Source: Streptomyces sp. B21-083
GTDB taxonomy: Bacteria > Actinomycetota > Actinomycetes > Streptomycetales > Streptomycetaceae
Assembly: GCF_036898825.1 (NCBI RefSeq)
Contig: NZ_JARUND010000002.1
Location: 496,001 to 560,000 of the forward strand
Length of the DNA: 64,000 nucleotides
Reading direction: 5' to 3'
Below, in pieces: positions 26,841 to 35,341 of this stretch (positions are counted from its first letter, which is position 1; each line of letters begins with the position of its first letter). The notes under the pieces are model-generated. The model was not told where the DNA came from, ran no database searches, and saw nothing but the letters and a program-made list of their open reading frames with translations. The translations under genes and the position numbers were made by a program.

Positions 26841-27920
26841 GTGAACGACGAGACGAATCTCCTCGAAGTCCGCGATCTGTCGGTGCACTTCCGCCGCGGC
26901 CACCGCTCGCCCGTCCTGCGAGCTGTCGACCAGGTGAGCTTCTCCGTGGCCGAGCGGGAGACGCTGGGCGTCGTGGGCGAATCGGGCTCGGGCAAGACCA
27001 CCATCGGTCGGGCCGTGCTCGGCCTGGTGTCGCCGACCGACGGCCGGATCGAGTTCGCGGGCGAGGACATCACCCGAGCCGACCACAGACGGCGCCGTGC
27101 GCTCAGCCGGGACCTGCAGGTGATCTTTCAGGATCCGTACAGTTCTCTGAACCCGACCCGTACCGTCGCTCAGACGCTGGGCGAGTCACTGCGGGCGGAG
27201 AAACTGGCCGCGGACGAGGTCCGTAGCCGGGTCGTCGCCATGCTCGAGCGCGTCGGACTCCCCGCGACCGCCGCGGACCGGCACCCGTCGAGCTTCTCCG
27301 GCGGCCAGCGGCAACGCATCGCCATCGCCCGGGCTCTCGTCGCACAACCGCGGCTGGTGATCTGCGACGAGCCGGTCAGCGCGCTGGACCTCTCGGTCCA
27401 GGCCCAGGTGCTCAACCTGCTCCGGGAGCTGCAGGACGAGTTCGCGCTCGGCTACCTGTTCGTGGCCCATGACCTGGACGTCGTCAGGCACCTCTCGCAC
27501 CGCATCATGGTCCTGTACCGCGGACAGATCATGGAGCAGGGCCCCGCCGACATGGTCTACGCCACGCCGACGCACCCTTACACCAGGACCCTGCTCGAAG
27601 CAGCGCCCGTCCCGGACCCGGTACGCCAAGCAGAACGCCGCCTGCGCCGCGTGCGCACGGGTGACAACACCGGCCCCGTCTCCGCCGAGGGATGTCCCTT
27701 CGCCAGCCGCTGTCCACACGCGGCCCCGCTGTGCCACGGCGAACGGCCACCCCTCGAACAGACCCCGGCAGGCACGACCGTCGCTTGTCACCGATGGCAA
27801 GAACTCAGCACTGCGCCGACGGAGGCGGCGGCCGGTCCTCCAGTGTCTGTCACGTCTTCGCCCACCCGACCTGGAGCGCTTCAGCACAACTCCCGGAAGA
27901 GCCCGAGTCGTGCCGAGTGA
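26841..27920 (+). CDS. Opp/Dpp-type ABC transporter ATPase, DppF-like
   Basis: 359 residues with Walker A GESGSGKTT, Q-loop VIFQDPYSSLNP (typical OppF/DppF wording), signature FSGGQRQR, Walker B LVICDEP and H-loop VAHD, then the Cys-rich C-terminal extension (CPFASRCPHAAPLC). GTG 26841 lies one base after the previous stop; a GTG nine bases earlier is equally open. It powers the importer together with the ATPase domain of the fused protein before it. The last 40 residues are T/S/P-rich and variable. Confidence 0.9.
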   Translation: MNDETNLLEVRDLSVHFRRGHRSPVLRAVDQVSFSVAERETLGVVGESGSGKTTIGRAVLGLVSPTDGRIEFAGEDITRADHRRRRALSRDLQVIFQDPYSSLNPTRTVAQTLGESLRAEKLAADEVRSRVVAMLERVGLPATAADRHPSSFSGGQRQRIAIARALVAQPRLVICDEPVSALDLSVQAQVLNLLRELQDEFALGYLFVAHDLDVVRHLSHRIMVLYRGQIMEQGPADMVYATPTHPYTRTLLEAAPVPDPVRQAERRLRRVRTGDNTGPVSAEGCPFASRCPHAAPLCHGERPPLEQTPAGTTVACHRWQELSTAPTEAAAGPPVSVTSSPTRPGALQHNSRKSPSRAE

Positions 27921-28059
27921 GCCACTCCTCACATCGCCGGCGCACTCATCAGCCTCGGCGGCGACGGCTCACTGCTCAGCGTCAGCGGCCCGTACGCCCT
28001 GGTCGCCGATGCGCCGGCCATGTGCATCCGCTCGATCCGACAGCCGAACGGAGCCTTCC

Positions 28060-28887
28060 ATGCCCATGATCACCACGCCCACGCGAGTGACGCTCTGCTA
28101 CGACACCTTCGGCGATCCCGGCCACCCCCCGCTGCTGCTGATCCAGGGCCTCGGGGCCCACATGCTCGGCTGGCACGCCGCTCTGTGCAGGCAACTCGCC
28201 GACGTGGGCTTCCACGTCGTCCGCTTCGACAACCGGGACGTCGGCCTCTCGCAGAAGTTCCCGCAGGGCGGCTACACCCTGGCCGACATGGCGAACGACG
28301 CCGCGGGCCTCCTCACCGCCCTCGGCATCCCCGCAGCACACATCGTGGGCCAGTCGATGGGCGGCATGATCGCGCAGCAGCTCACCCTCGGCCACCCCAC
28401 ACGGGTGCTGAGCCTCGCTCTGATCTACACGGCGCCCAGCACCGACTTCGTCGCCGGCCGCGACCTGGTCGACGAACGCACCCAGCGCCCCCGAGCCCCC
28501 GACGAAGACGAGGCCATCGCGCTGTACCTGGACAACGAAGCGGCGTGCGCCTCACCGGGATACCCCCAGGACATCGCCTGGCTGCGCGAACTCGGCGGCC
28601 AGATGTACCACCGGGGCTACGATCCCGACGGCGTCGTCCGCCAGGTGGGGGCACTCGACAACTCCCCCGACCGCACGGCTCACCTGCACCGCATCACGGT
28701 CCCCACCACGATCACGCACGGCGACGGCGACCGCTTGATCGATCCCGGTGCGTCCCGGGTCATGCACGAGCTGATCCCGGATTCACACCTGACCATCCAC
28801 CACGGGATGGGCCACGAACTTCCGCGCCCGCTCTGGCCCGAGATCGTCACCCAGATCCGGGACAACACCGCACGAGGGAGGGCGTGA
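28060..28887 (+). CDS. Alpha/beta-hydrolase, cytoplasmic
   Basis: 275 residues with the classic order LLLIQGLGAHMLGW (oxyanion strand), VVRFDNRDVGLS, nucleophile elbow GQSMGG (Ser about 98), acid HGDGDRLIDP and base GMGHELP (His about 249). There is no signal peptide. ATG 28060 has CGGAG six bases upstream. It follows the importer by 139 bp on the same strand, so it may act on the imported compound. The family includes esterases, epoxide hydrolases and lactonases (FDNRDVGLS wording is common in the pimeloyl/aclacinomycin-esterase-like group); the substrate is unknown. Its 3' end is copied in a scar at 30036-30092. Confidence 0.85.
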   Translation: MPMITTPTRVTLCYDTFGDPGHPPLLLIQGLGAHMLGWHAALCRQLADVGFHVVRFDNRDVGLSQKFPQGGYTLADMANDAAGLLTALGIPAAHIVGQSMGGMIAQQLTLGHPTRVLSLALIYTAPSTDFVAGRDLVDERTQRPRAPDEDEAIALYLDNEAACASPGYPQDIAWLRELGGQMYHRGYDPDGVVRQVGALDNSPDRTAHLHRITVPTTITHGDGDRLIDPGASRVMHELIPDSHLTIHHGMGHELPRPLWPEIVTQIRDNTARGRA

Positions 28888-28888
28888 C

Positions 28889-29977
28889 ATGGCCGAGGGA
28901 GGAGACGGGTCACGGACCCGACCCGCAGCCCGGCGGGTACTGCCGATGTTCGTTTCAGCACTCATCCTGTTCCTCAGCGTGACAGCCCCGAGCCCGGCCT
29001 CGGCGGCTGACAGCCCGTTCTGCGTGCCCCGGACCACGCAGCCCGAGGTGGGACTGACCCTGATCTCGGTCGAGCGCATCGACGCCCGTACGCAGATGTA
29101 CGCGTTCCGCTCGAAGGCGGTCGGCGACGCCATGTCCGACGGGCTTGTCCGGGTGCGCGTCATCCTGCCCGCCGACTACGACCGCTCGCCCGGCAAGCGC
29201 TACCCGGTCATGCTGCACCTGCACGGCACCAACAACTCGCCCAGCACCTGGCCCGCCGGCGAGGCGGAGCAGGTGCTGGGCGACAACGACGTGATCTTCG
29301 TCGAGCCCGACGGTGGCCCGGCCGGCTTCTACGCCGACTGGTACGGCACCCCCGTCACCGGCGGCGATCTCTTCAACGGACCGGTGCCGTTCCCGCCCCC
29401 GGCGTGGGAGACCTTCCACATCCGCGAGCTGCTCCCGTGGCTGGACAAGACCTTCCGTACCACCGGCCGACGCGCGATCACCGGTAGCTCGATGGGCGGC
29501 TTCGGCGCGATGGCGTACCCCGCCCGCAACCCGGGGGTCTTCGTCGCCGCCGGCTCCTTCTCCGGCGCTGTGGACCTCGACGCGCTGTACCCGATCAGTC
29601 CTGTGCTGATCTCCCTGGCCTGGGACCCGTGCATCTTCGGGGACCGGACCCTGCAGGCCGACAACTGGAAGGCGCACAACCCGGTCGATCTGGCTGCCGA
29701 GCTGCGCGGAGTGTCCCTGTTCGTCGCCAGCGGCAACGGGCTGCCCGGCCGCTACGACGACGCCGTGAGCGCCGTCGCGGGAGCCCCGCTGGAAATCCTC
29801 GTGCACCAGATGGCCGAGAACTTCGTCGCCGCGCTCGACCGGGCCGAGGTGCCCGTCACCACCTGGTTCTACGGCAACGGCACTCATCCGGGCGGGACGA
29901 CGAGGACGCGGTTCTACGACTACGACGATCTGAGCCGCTTTCTGCCCCAGGCGATGAGCGCCCTCAACCGCAAGTAG
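28889..29977 (+). CDS. Secreted esterase of the D/feruloyl-esterase-like alpha/beta-hydrolase group
   Basis: 362 residues. A signal peptide (about 15-40: VLPMFVSALILFLSV, then SPASAADS) directs export. The mature protein has MLHLHGTNNS, nucleophile elbow GSSMGGFGAM (Ser about 198) and a late GNGTHPGG that may carry the catalytic His. This pattern is that of the esterase family that includes feruloyl and acetyl-xylan esterases, S-formylglutathione hydrolase and mycolyltransferases. It begins one base after the preceding hydrolase stop (GAGGGAGGG ribosome site inside it), so it is co-transcribed. Outside the cell it could remove acyl groups from a plant polymer before uptake by the importer; this is inference. 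Confidence 0.85.
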   Translation: MAEGGDGSRTRPAARRVLPMFVSALILFLSVTAPSPASAADSPFCVPRTTQPEVGLTLISVERIDARTQMYAFRSKAVGDAMSDGLVRVRVILPADYDRSPGKRYPVMLHLHGTNNSPSTWPAGEAEQVLGDNDVIFVEPDGGPAGFYADWYGTPVTGGDLFNGPVPFPPPAWETFHIRELLPWLDKTFRTTGRRAITGSSMGGFGAMAYPARNPGVFVAAGSFSGAVDLDALYPISPVLISLAWDPCIFGDRTLQADNWKAHNPVDLAAELRGVSLFVASGNGLPGRYDDAVSAVAGAPLEILVHQMAENFVAALDRAEVPVTTWFYGNGTHPGGTTRTRFYDYDDLSRFLPQAMSALNRK

Positions 29978-30035
29978 CCGGTGCGAGAAGGCGATACGCG
30001 CGCAGAGCAGTACGGCTGACCGGTGAGCCGGGGCC

Positions 30036-30092
30036 GTGCACGAACTGATCCCGGATGCGACGCGGGACAACACCACACGAGGAAGTGCGTGA
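30036..30092 (+). pseudogene. Scar of a duplicated alpha/beta-hydrolase 3' end
   Basis: The 57 bases read VHELIPDATRDNTTRGSA and stop. They match the two ends of the last part of the hydrolase at 28060-28887 (MHELIPDS... and ...RDNTARGRA, including the downstream GTGACATG), with the sequence between them deleted. A second hydrolase copy therefore once stood here, and only its tail, which provides the ribosome site for the next gene, remains. Confidence 0.7.
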
Positions 30093-30093
30093 C

Positions 30094-31239
30094 ATGACAG
30101 CAGTACAGGTGAAAGGCCGCGTGGACAGCGGATTCGAACCGATCGCGGACGCCTTCGCCGACAATTTCCGGCAGCGCGGCGACACAGCCGCCTCCTGCGT
30201 GGTGTACGCCCAGGGAGCCCCGGTCGTGGACATCTGGGCTGGTCAGACCGCCCGGGGCAGCTGGACGCCAGACACCCGCACCGTCGTGTTCTCCGTCAGT
30301 AAGGGAGTCACCACCGTCTGCCTGCTGATGGCCGCCGAGCGCGGACTGATCGACCTCGACGCCCCCGTGGCGAAGTACTGGCCGGAGTTCGCCCAGAACG
30401 GCAAGGAGACGACGACGGTACGCCAACTCCTCGCGCACCAGGCCGGCTTGGTGGCGCCCGAGGCGGATGTGACGCTGGAGAACCTGCGCGCCTGGGAGCC
30501 GGTGACGGAGGCGCTGGCCCGGCAGGCGCCGGCCTGGTCCCCGGGAACCGCCTATGCCTACCACTCGGTCACGTTCGGCTGGCTGGTCGGCGAGGTGCTG
30601 CGCCGGACCACGGGACTGCGGCCCGGCCAGTGGCTGCGCGAGCACGTGGCGGCTCCCCTGAACCTGACCATGACGTACGGCGCCGACCCCACGGCCGCCG
30701 ATCTCCACCCCCTGGCAGACCCGCTGCCCCACACCGACCTCGAAGCCGCCGCGTCGATGGCCACCGCTCTCGCCTCACCGATGGTCGAACGCTCGACGAG
30801 CCTGGGTGGCGTCTTCGACGCCACCGACTTCATCCGGACCGCCAACGGGGAGGCCTGGCTGTCGGTCGAGATCGCGGCGGGCAATCTCGTGACCAGCGCC
30901 CGCAGCCTGGCACGGCTGTACGCGGCCACGGTGGGCGAGGTCGACGGAGTCAGGCTGCTGGGCCCGGACACCGTACGTGATGCCCGCGTGCCACGCTCCG
31001 AGGGCCGGCCGTTCGTGGGGCCCGACGAGGGCAACCGCTGGGGCACCGGCTTCATGATCAGCTCGGCCCACCGGCCGATGGCCGGCCCGGGCAGCTTCGG
31101 CCACGACGGCTTCGGCGGCGGCCTCGGTTTCGCCCACCCGGAATCGGAGATCGCCTTCGCCTACCAGACCGCACAGCCCGGCGGTCTTCCCGACGATCGA
31201 TCCAACGCTCTCTGCCGCGCGCTGCGCGCCTGCCTGTGA
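30094..31239 (+). CDS. Class C beta-lactamase-like serine hydrolase/esterase
   Basis: 381 residues of the penicillin-binding-protein-like serine hydrolase fold: SxxK motif SVSK (about 67-70), a Tyr motif AYAYHSVTFG (about 152) and GHDGFGGGLG in the place of the KTG-type strand. There is no signal peptide, which separates it from true secreted beta-lactamases and fits the EstB-like esterase group. ATG 30094 has GAGGAAG upstream, inherited from the hydrolase scar before it. As part of the cluster it probably hydrolyses an ester or amide of the imported substrate (inference). Confidence 0.85.
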   Translation: MTAVQVKGRVDSGFEPIADAFADNFRQRGDTAASCVVYAQGAPVVDIWAGQTARGSWTPDTRTVVFSVSKGVTTVCLLMAAERGLIDLDAPVAKYWPEFAQNGKETTTVRQLLAHQAGLVAPEADVTLENLRAWEPVTEALARQAPAWSPGTAYAYHSVTFGWLVGEVLRRTTGLRPGQWLREHVAAPLNLTMTYGADPTAADLHPLADPLPHTDLEAAASMATALASPMVERSTSLGGVFDATDFIRTANGEAWLSVEIAAGNLVTSARSLARLYAATVGEVDGVRLLGPDTVRDARVPRSEGRPFVGPDEGNRWGTGFMISSAHRPMAGPGSFGHDGFGGGLGFAHPESEIAFAYQTAQPGGLPDDRSNALCRALRACL

Positions 31240-31297
31240 ACCGACTCCGGCACGTCAGGTCCCGACCCCGTCCACCGAAAGAACCGGAGAGCAGGCC

Positions 31298-32998
31298 ATG
31301 ACCGCCACACTTCCCTCGCGCACCGCGCCGGCGCCCCCGAGCCTGACCGCTCGCACGACGGACCGGATCCTGACCCGCCTGATGCGGCTGCCGGGCACGC
31401 GATACGACTACCGGGTCGAGCGGAACCTCCCGACGCCCGCGCGCGACGGCGCCGTTCTGGTCACGGACCACTACGCCCCCGTCACCGACCGGCCGAAGGG
31501 CACAGTCCTCCTGCGCACACCGTACGGGCGCGGCTTCCCGGGTGATCTGGAGGCCAGGGTCTACGCGGGCCACGGGTATCACGTCGCGGTGCAGAGCTGC
31601 CGCGGCACGTTCGGCTCCACGGGAACCTTCTACCCGATGGCCAACGAGGCCGACGACGCCCAGGACGCGGTGGCCTGGCTGCGGACCCAGCCGTGGTTCG
31701 ACGGGCGCCTCGCCACCGCCGGGGGCTCCTACGTGGGCTGGACCCAATGGGCGCTGCTGATGGACCCGCCCCCTGAGCTGCGCACCTGCCTGATCGCCGT
31801 CGCCCCCCACAACATGCACGACACGGTGTACGGAGCGGGAGCATTCCGGCTCGGCGACTTCCTGTCGTGGGCGGCGATGATGGTCAACCAGGAGCGGTTC
31901 ACCGGGCTGCGTGGTGTGGCTCGGCTGCTGACGACGAGTCGGCGACTGGCCCCGGTCTTCGGCGCCCTCCCGCTGGCCGATGCGGCCGACGCGGCGACGG
32001 AGCACCGCGCGCCGTGGTTCCGGGACTGGCTGACGACACCTGACCCCGACGATCCCCTGTGGGACCGCCTCAAACTCGACGACGCCCTTCAGCGAGCGCA
32101 CGTACCGGTACGGCTCACCGCCGGCTGGCAGGACCTCTTCCTCGACCAGACCCTGCACCAGTACCAGACGCTGCGCGCGCGTGGAGTCGACGTCTCACTC
32201 ACCGTCGGCCCCTGGACCCACCAGGAATCGGGTCAAAAAGCCATGGGCCGTCTCCTCCGCGGCAATCTCGACTGGCTCCGGACACACCTCGCCGACGGCG
32301 AGACGCCGACACCCCCACGGCCCGACCTGCCTGTCGAGGTGTACGTCACCGGCCAGGACACCTGGCGACGGCTCGCGGAGTGGCCGCCGGCGGCCGGAGA
32401 GACCGTGCGCTACCTGCAGCCGGGCGGACAGCTCCTGGCCGATGAACCGAGTGGCGGCCCCCCGTCCACGTTCGTCTACGACCCGGCGAACCCCACACCG
32501 ACCCTCGGTGGCCCGCTCCTCACCCTCGACAGCGGCGTCAAGGACAACGCCGACCTGCAGAACCGCCCCGATGTGCTCACCTTCACCACGCCTCCGCTGA
32601 CCGCCGCGCTGGAGATCATCGGAACACCCGTCGTCGAACTGGCGCACACCAGGAGCAATCCGCACGCCGACGTCTTCGTACGGCTCTGCGACGTCGACCC
32701 GAAAGGTGTGTCCCGCAATTTCGCCGAAGGACTCCTGCGCCTCGATCCCACCTCGCCCATCGACCAGGTGCGGTACGTGCGCGTGCGCCTCGACGCCTGC
32801 GCACACAAGGTCAAGCCCGGACACCGGATACGCCTGCTGACAGCCGGCGGCTCCCACCCGCGGTACGCACGCAACGAGGGCACAGGTGCGGTGCCTGGCA
32901 CCGGGAACGAGTTGCGGCCGTGCACACACACCATCCACCACGACACCGGCGCGATCTCCCGCGTGCTCCTGCCAACGCCCTCCGAGCGGCACGAGTAA
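31298..32998 (+). CDS. CocE/NonD family hydrolase (X-Pro dipeptidyl-peptidase S15 fold)
   Basis: 566 residues. The N-terminal alpha/beta-hydrolase domain contains PARDGAVLVTDHYAP, LRTPYGRG, and the nucleophile elbow GGSYVGW (Ser about 144). A helical cap follows, then LTAGWQDLFLDQ with the acid, GPWTH with the base His, and a C-terminal jelly-roll (from about 370; PVVELAHTRSNPHADVFVRL). ATG 31298 has GGAGAG upstream. The family cleaves esters or X-Pro amides (cocaine esterase, nonactate hydrolase, glutaryl acylase relatives). No secretion signal. It is the last gene of the importer-hydrolase cluster. Confidence 0.88.
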   Translation: MTATLPSRTAPAPPSLTARTTDRILTRLMRLPGTRYDYRVERNLPTPARDGAVLVTDHYAPVTDRPKGTVLLRTPYGRGFPGDLEARVYAGHGYHVAVQSCRGTFGSTGTFYPMANEADDAQDAVAWLRTQPWFDGRLATAGGSYVGWTQWALLMDPPPELRTCLIAVAPHNMHDTVYGAGAFRLGDFLSWAAMMVNQERFTGLRGVARLLTTSRRLAPVFGALPLADAADAATEHRAPWFRDWLTTPDPDDPLWDRLKLDDALQRAHVPVRLTAGWQDLFLDQTLHQYQTLRARGVDVSLTVGPWTHQESGQKAMGRLLRGNLDWLRTHLADGETPTPPRPDLPVEVYVTGQDTWRRLAEWPPAAGETVRYLQPGGQLLADEPSGGPPSTFVYDPANPTPTLGGPLLTLDSGVKDNADLQNRPDVLTFTTPPLTAALEIIGTPVVELAHTRSNPHADVFVRLCDVDPKGVSRNFAEGLLRLDPTSPIDQVRYVRVRLDACAHKVKPGHRIRLLTAGGSHPRYARNEGTGAVPGTGNELRPCTHTIHHDTGAISRVLLPTPSERHE

Positions 32999-33315
32999 GC
33001 GTGTCCAGCCCGGCCTCGCGGGCTGCGTCGCCCCACGGCCACCCGCCTCGCCGCCGTGCCGGCGGCACCCGTTTCCCCCAGCCCCGCGCCGCGTCATCGC
33101 GCCATCTGTGGCGTCTGCCGGTGCCGAAGTCGCCGGTTGCGCAGGGGACTCCGAGACCGGCAGACGCCTCGCGGTGCTGACCGACCGCGAGGCTGGCCAC
33201 GTTGGGATCCTGACTGCCCGCACACCTTGGCCTCCCGAGCCCACAGAGAGCCCGTCCGGGGGCGTTGACGCCGAGGCGGGGGAGGTCAGGACGGGCCCAG
33301 ACTCCATACCCGGAG
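32999..33315. other. Non-coding stretch, nothing recognised
   Basis: G+C-rich sequence between the CocE-type gene and the metallo-hydrolase remnant. Its frames are low-complexity Arg/Pro shadows, and I see no hairpin or operator worth naming. Confidence 0.5.
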
Positions 33316-33660
33316 GGCCCGCCGTGGTCAGAAACCGAGCACAGGGTCCTGATCGCGCAGGACCTCGTCTACCACGGCACCCACCTGTTCCTGGGCAACA
33401 ATGACATCGACGGCTGGCGGCGGGCCGTCGCCGGCCTGGCCGCCGACACGTCGTACGACACGATCCTGGCCGGCCACGGCCTGCCCACCGGCGCGGAGGT
33501 GTACCCCGAACTGCGCGGCTACCTCGCCGACGCCCGCGAGCTGCTAGGCGACGACGGCGAGGCGTACAAGAAGGCGATCCTGGAGCGCTACCCCTCCTAC
33601 GGTGGCCCCTTCCTGATCGACATCGGCAACCAGTACCTCTTCGGCCCGCAGAACGCCTGA
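33316..33660 (+). pseudogene. C-terminal remnant of an MBL-fold metallo-hydrolase
   Basis: About 110 protein-like residues (HRVLIAQDLVYHGTHLFLG, then TILAGHGLPTGAEVY with a metal-site His, ending GNQYLFGPQNA) resemble the back half of a metallo-beta-lactamase-fold hydrolase. The HxHxDH metal site of the front half is missing, and there is no believable start, so the gene is truncated. It is followed after 25 bp by a frameshifted reductase on the same strand. Confidence 0.65.
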
Positions 33661-33685
33661 ACCCGTACCGCGAGGAGATCGAGAA

Positions 33686-34328
33686 ATGAGCAGGATCGTC
33701 GTCTTCGGGGCCGCCGGGAAGGCAGGCTCCCGCGTCGTCGCCGAGGCCGCGGCGCGCGGTCACGAGGTCACCGCCGTCGCCCGCGACATCGCGCGGCTCG
33801 GCCATCTCCCCGAGGGTGTGCGGCCGGTGGCGGGCGACGTCACCGACACCGAGGCGGTCGCCGCCCTGGCCGAAGAGGCCGACGCACTCGTGCTGACCGT
33901 CGGCGGCCCCGACGCGGGCCTGTACACCGAGGCGGTGGACAGCGTCGCCGCGGCCGTTCGCGCCCTGGGCCCCAAGGGCCCGCGCATCGTGCACATGGGC
34001 GGCGGGGCAAGCCTGCTGAACGAGGATGAGGTGCGCTACTTCGCCCCCCCAGTTCCCGGAGGAGTTCAAGCCGTACGCCGTCGGGCAGATCCAGGCCCTC
34101 GACGCCTACCGGACGCTCGGCGATGACGTCACCTGGACGTATGTCTCCCCGCCTCCGGTCCACTTCGCCCCCGGTGAGCGCACCGGCAGCTACCGCACCG
34201 GCCTCGACCACCCGGTCGCAGGCGACGACCGTCAGGCCCGCATCTCCTACGAGGACTACGCGGTCGCCCTCCTCGACGAGATCGAGACCCCCCGACACCT
34301 CAACCGCCGCTTCACCGTCGGCCACTGA
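33686..34328 (+). pseudogene. NAD(P)-binding SDR-like reductase, frameshifted
   Basis: ATG 33686 with GAGGAGATCGAG upstream opens a Rossmann protein (IVVFGAAGKAGSRVV, DVTDTEAVAAL, RIVHMGGGASLL) that leaves frame at a run of seven C at 34044-34050. The following frame continues the same protein (QFPEEFKPYAVGQIQALDAY to RRFTVGH) up to the stop at 34328. Removing one C restores a single product of about 213 residues of the NmrA-like/atypical SDR group. It is either a true frameshift or a sequencing error in the homopolymer. Confidence 0.8.
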
Positions 34329-34367
34329 CCCACCCGGCAGCGGCGCGCGCGGTCGTCTGTGACGCGT

Positions 34368-34418
34368 CGGTGCGCACGGGCCTGTCGAACGAGCGTTTTC
34401 ACAGTCCCGTGCGCACCG
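34368..34418. terminator. Bidirectional terminator hairpin between convergent genes
   Basis: A 13-bp perfect stem (CGGTGCGCACGGG with its complement) around a 25-base loop. It lies between the frameshifted reductase and the convergent SDR gene. Confidence 0.6.
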
Positions 34419-34431
34419 GCCCCCGCAGGTT

Positions 34432-35193
34432 CTATGCCTGCCGGGTCGGCAGGACCATGATCTGCCGGAGGTTGACGTGCCGGGGGCGGCTGGCCGTGTA
34501 GGCGACGAGGTCGGCGAGCTCCTCGGAGGCCAGGAAGCCGCTCTCAGCCGCGATCCCGGCGATCTGTGCGCGCAGATCGCCACTGTCGATGTGTGAGGCG
34601 AGTTCGGTCTCGGTCAGCCCCGGCTCGATGTTGGTGACCCGCACGTTCCGCGGCCCGAACTCGGTGCGCAGGGACTGGGAGAGATAGGTGACCGCGGCCT
34701 TGGTCGCCCCGTACACCGCGTAGGTGGGGAAGGGGATGTGCGCGCCGATGGACGAGATGTTCACCAGGTCCGCCGTACGGCCCTGTTGAGCGGCGGCCAC
34801 CAGATCGGCGGTGAAGGCGCGGATCACCCGCAGCACTCCGGTGACGTTCGTGTCGATCATCCGCTGCCACTCGTCGATCCGGCCCGCGTCGACCGGATTG
34901 GGGAGCATGACGCCGGCATTGTTGACGATCATGTCGACGGTGCCGTACGCCTCGCGTACCCGTGCGGCGGCCGCGTCGACCGACCCGTCGTCGGTGACGT
35001 CCGCGACGACGGCGAGAGCTTCGCCCCCATCGGCCCGGATCTTCCCGGCGATCGCCTCCAACCGCTCGGCGCGCCTGGCCAGCAGCGCCACCCGCGCCCC
35101 TTCCGCGGCCAGCCGCACGGCGACGGCCTCACCGATACCGCTGGCGGCCCCGGTGACGACGACGGTACGTCCGGCCAGGTTCTCGTACGACAT
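34432..35193 (-). CDS. Short-chain dehydrogenase/reductase
   Basis: 253-residue classical SDR: NAD(P) motif TGAASGIGEAV (about 12), VNNAGV, catalytic Ser in NISSIGAHIP and YAVYGATK (Tyr-Lys). The Arg in LLARRAER favours NADP(H). ATG 35193 has AGGAG upstream; the 65 codons ahead of it in the same frame are not coding. It is divergent from an XRE regulator at 35342, a pairing common in Streptomyces in which the regulator controls the reductase. The substrate is unknown. Confidence 0.92.
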   Translation of the reverse strand: MSYENLAGRTVVVTGAASGIGEAVAVRLAAEGARVALLARRAERLEAIAGKIRADGGEALAVVADVTDDGSVDAAAARVREAYGTVDMIVNNAGVMLPNPVDAGRIDEWQRMIDTNVTGVLRVIRAFTADLVAAAQQGRTADLVNISSIGAHIPFPTYAVYGATKAAVTYLSQSLRTEFGPRNVRVTNIEPGLTETELASHIDSGDLRAQIAGIAAESGFLASEELADLVAYTASRPRHVNLRQIMVLPTRQA

Positions 35194-35341
35194 GAAGTGC
35201 TCCTGAGTGATCGGATCGCCGCCGGTCCGTCCGGCGGTGATCACCACTCTCGGCGGCCCGACCGGTCCTACCCAGGGATGCGTTTTTCCTGGGTCTGCCA
35301 GTACCAGGCTCGGGATGCGCGGGTCGCCTAGGCTCGACCCC

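Noticed and set aside
27921..28059. Possible NAD-kinase-like GGDG motif in the spacer before the alpha/beta-hydrolase
   Set aside because: Only a four-residue match in a short stretch without start or stop context; too little to call a remnant.
30094..31239. Calling the SxxK serine hydrolase an antibiotic-resistance beta-lactamase
   Set aside because: It has no signal peptide, lacks the normal YxN and KTG motifs and stands among esterase-like hydrolases, so an EstB-like esterase is more likely.
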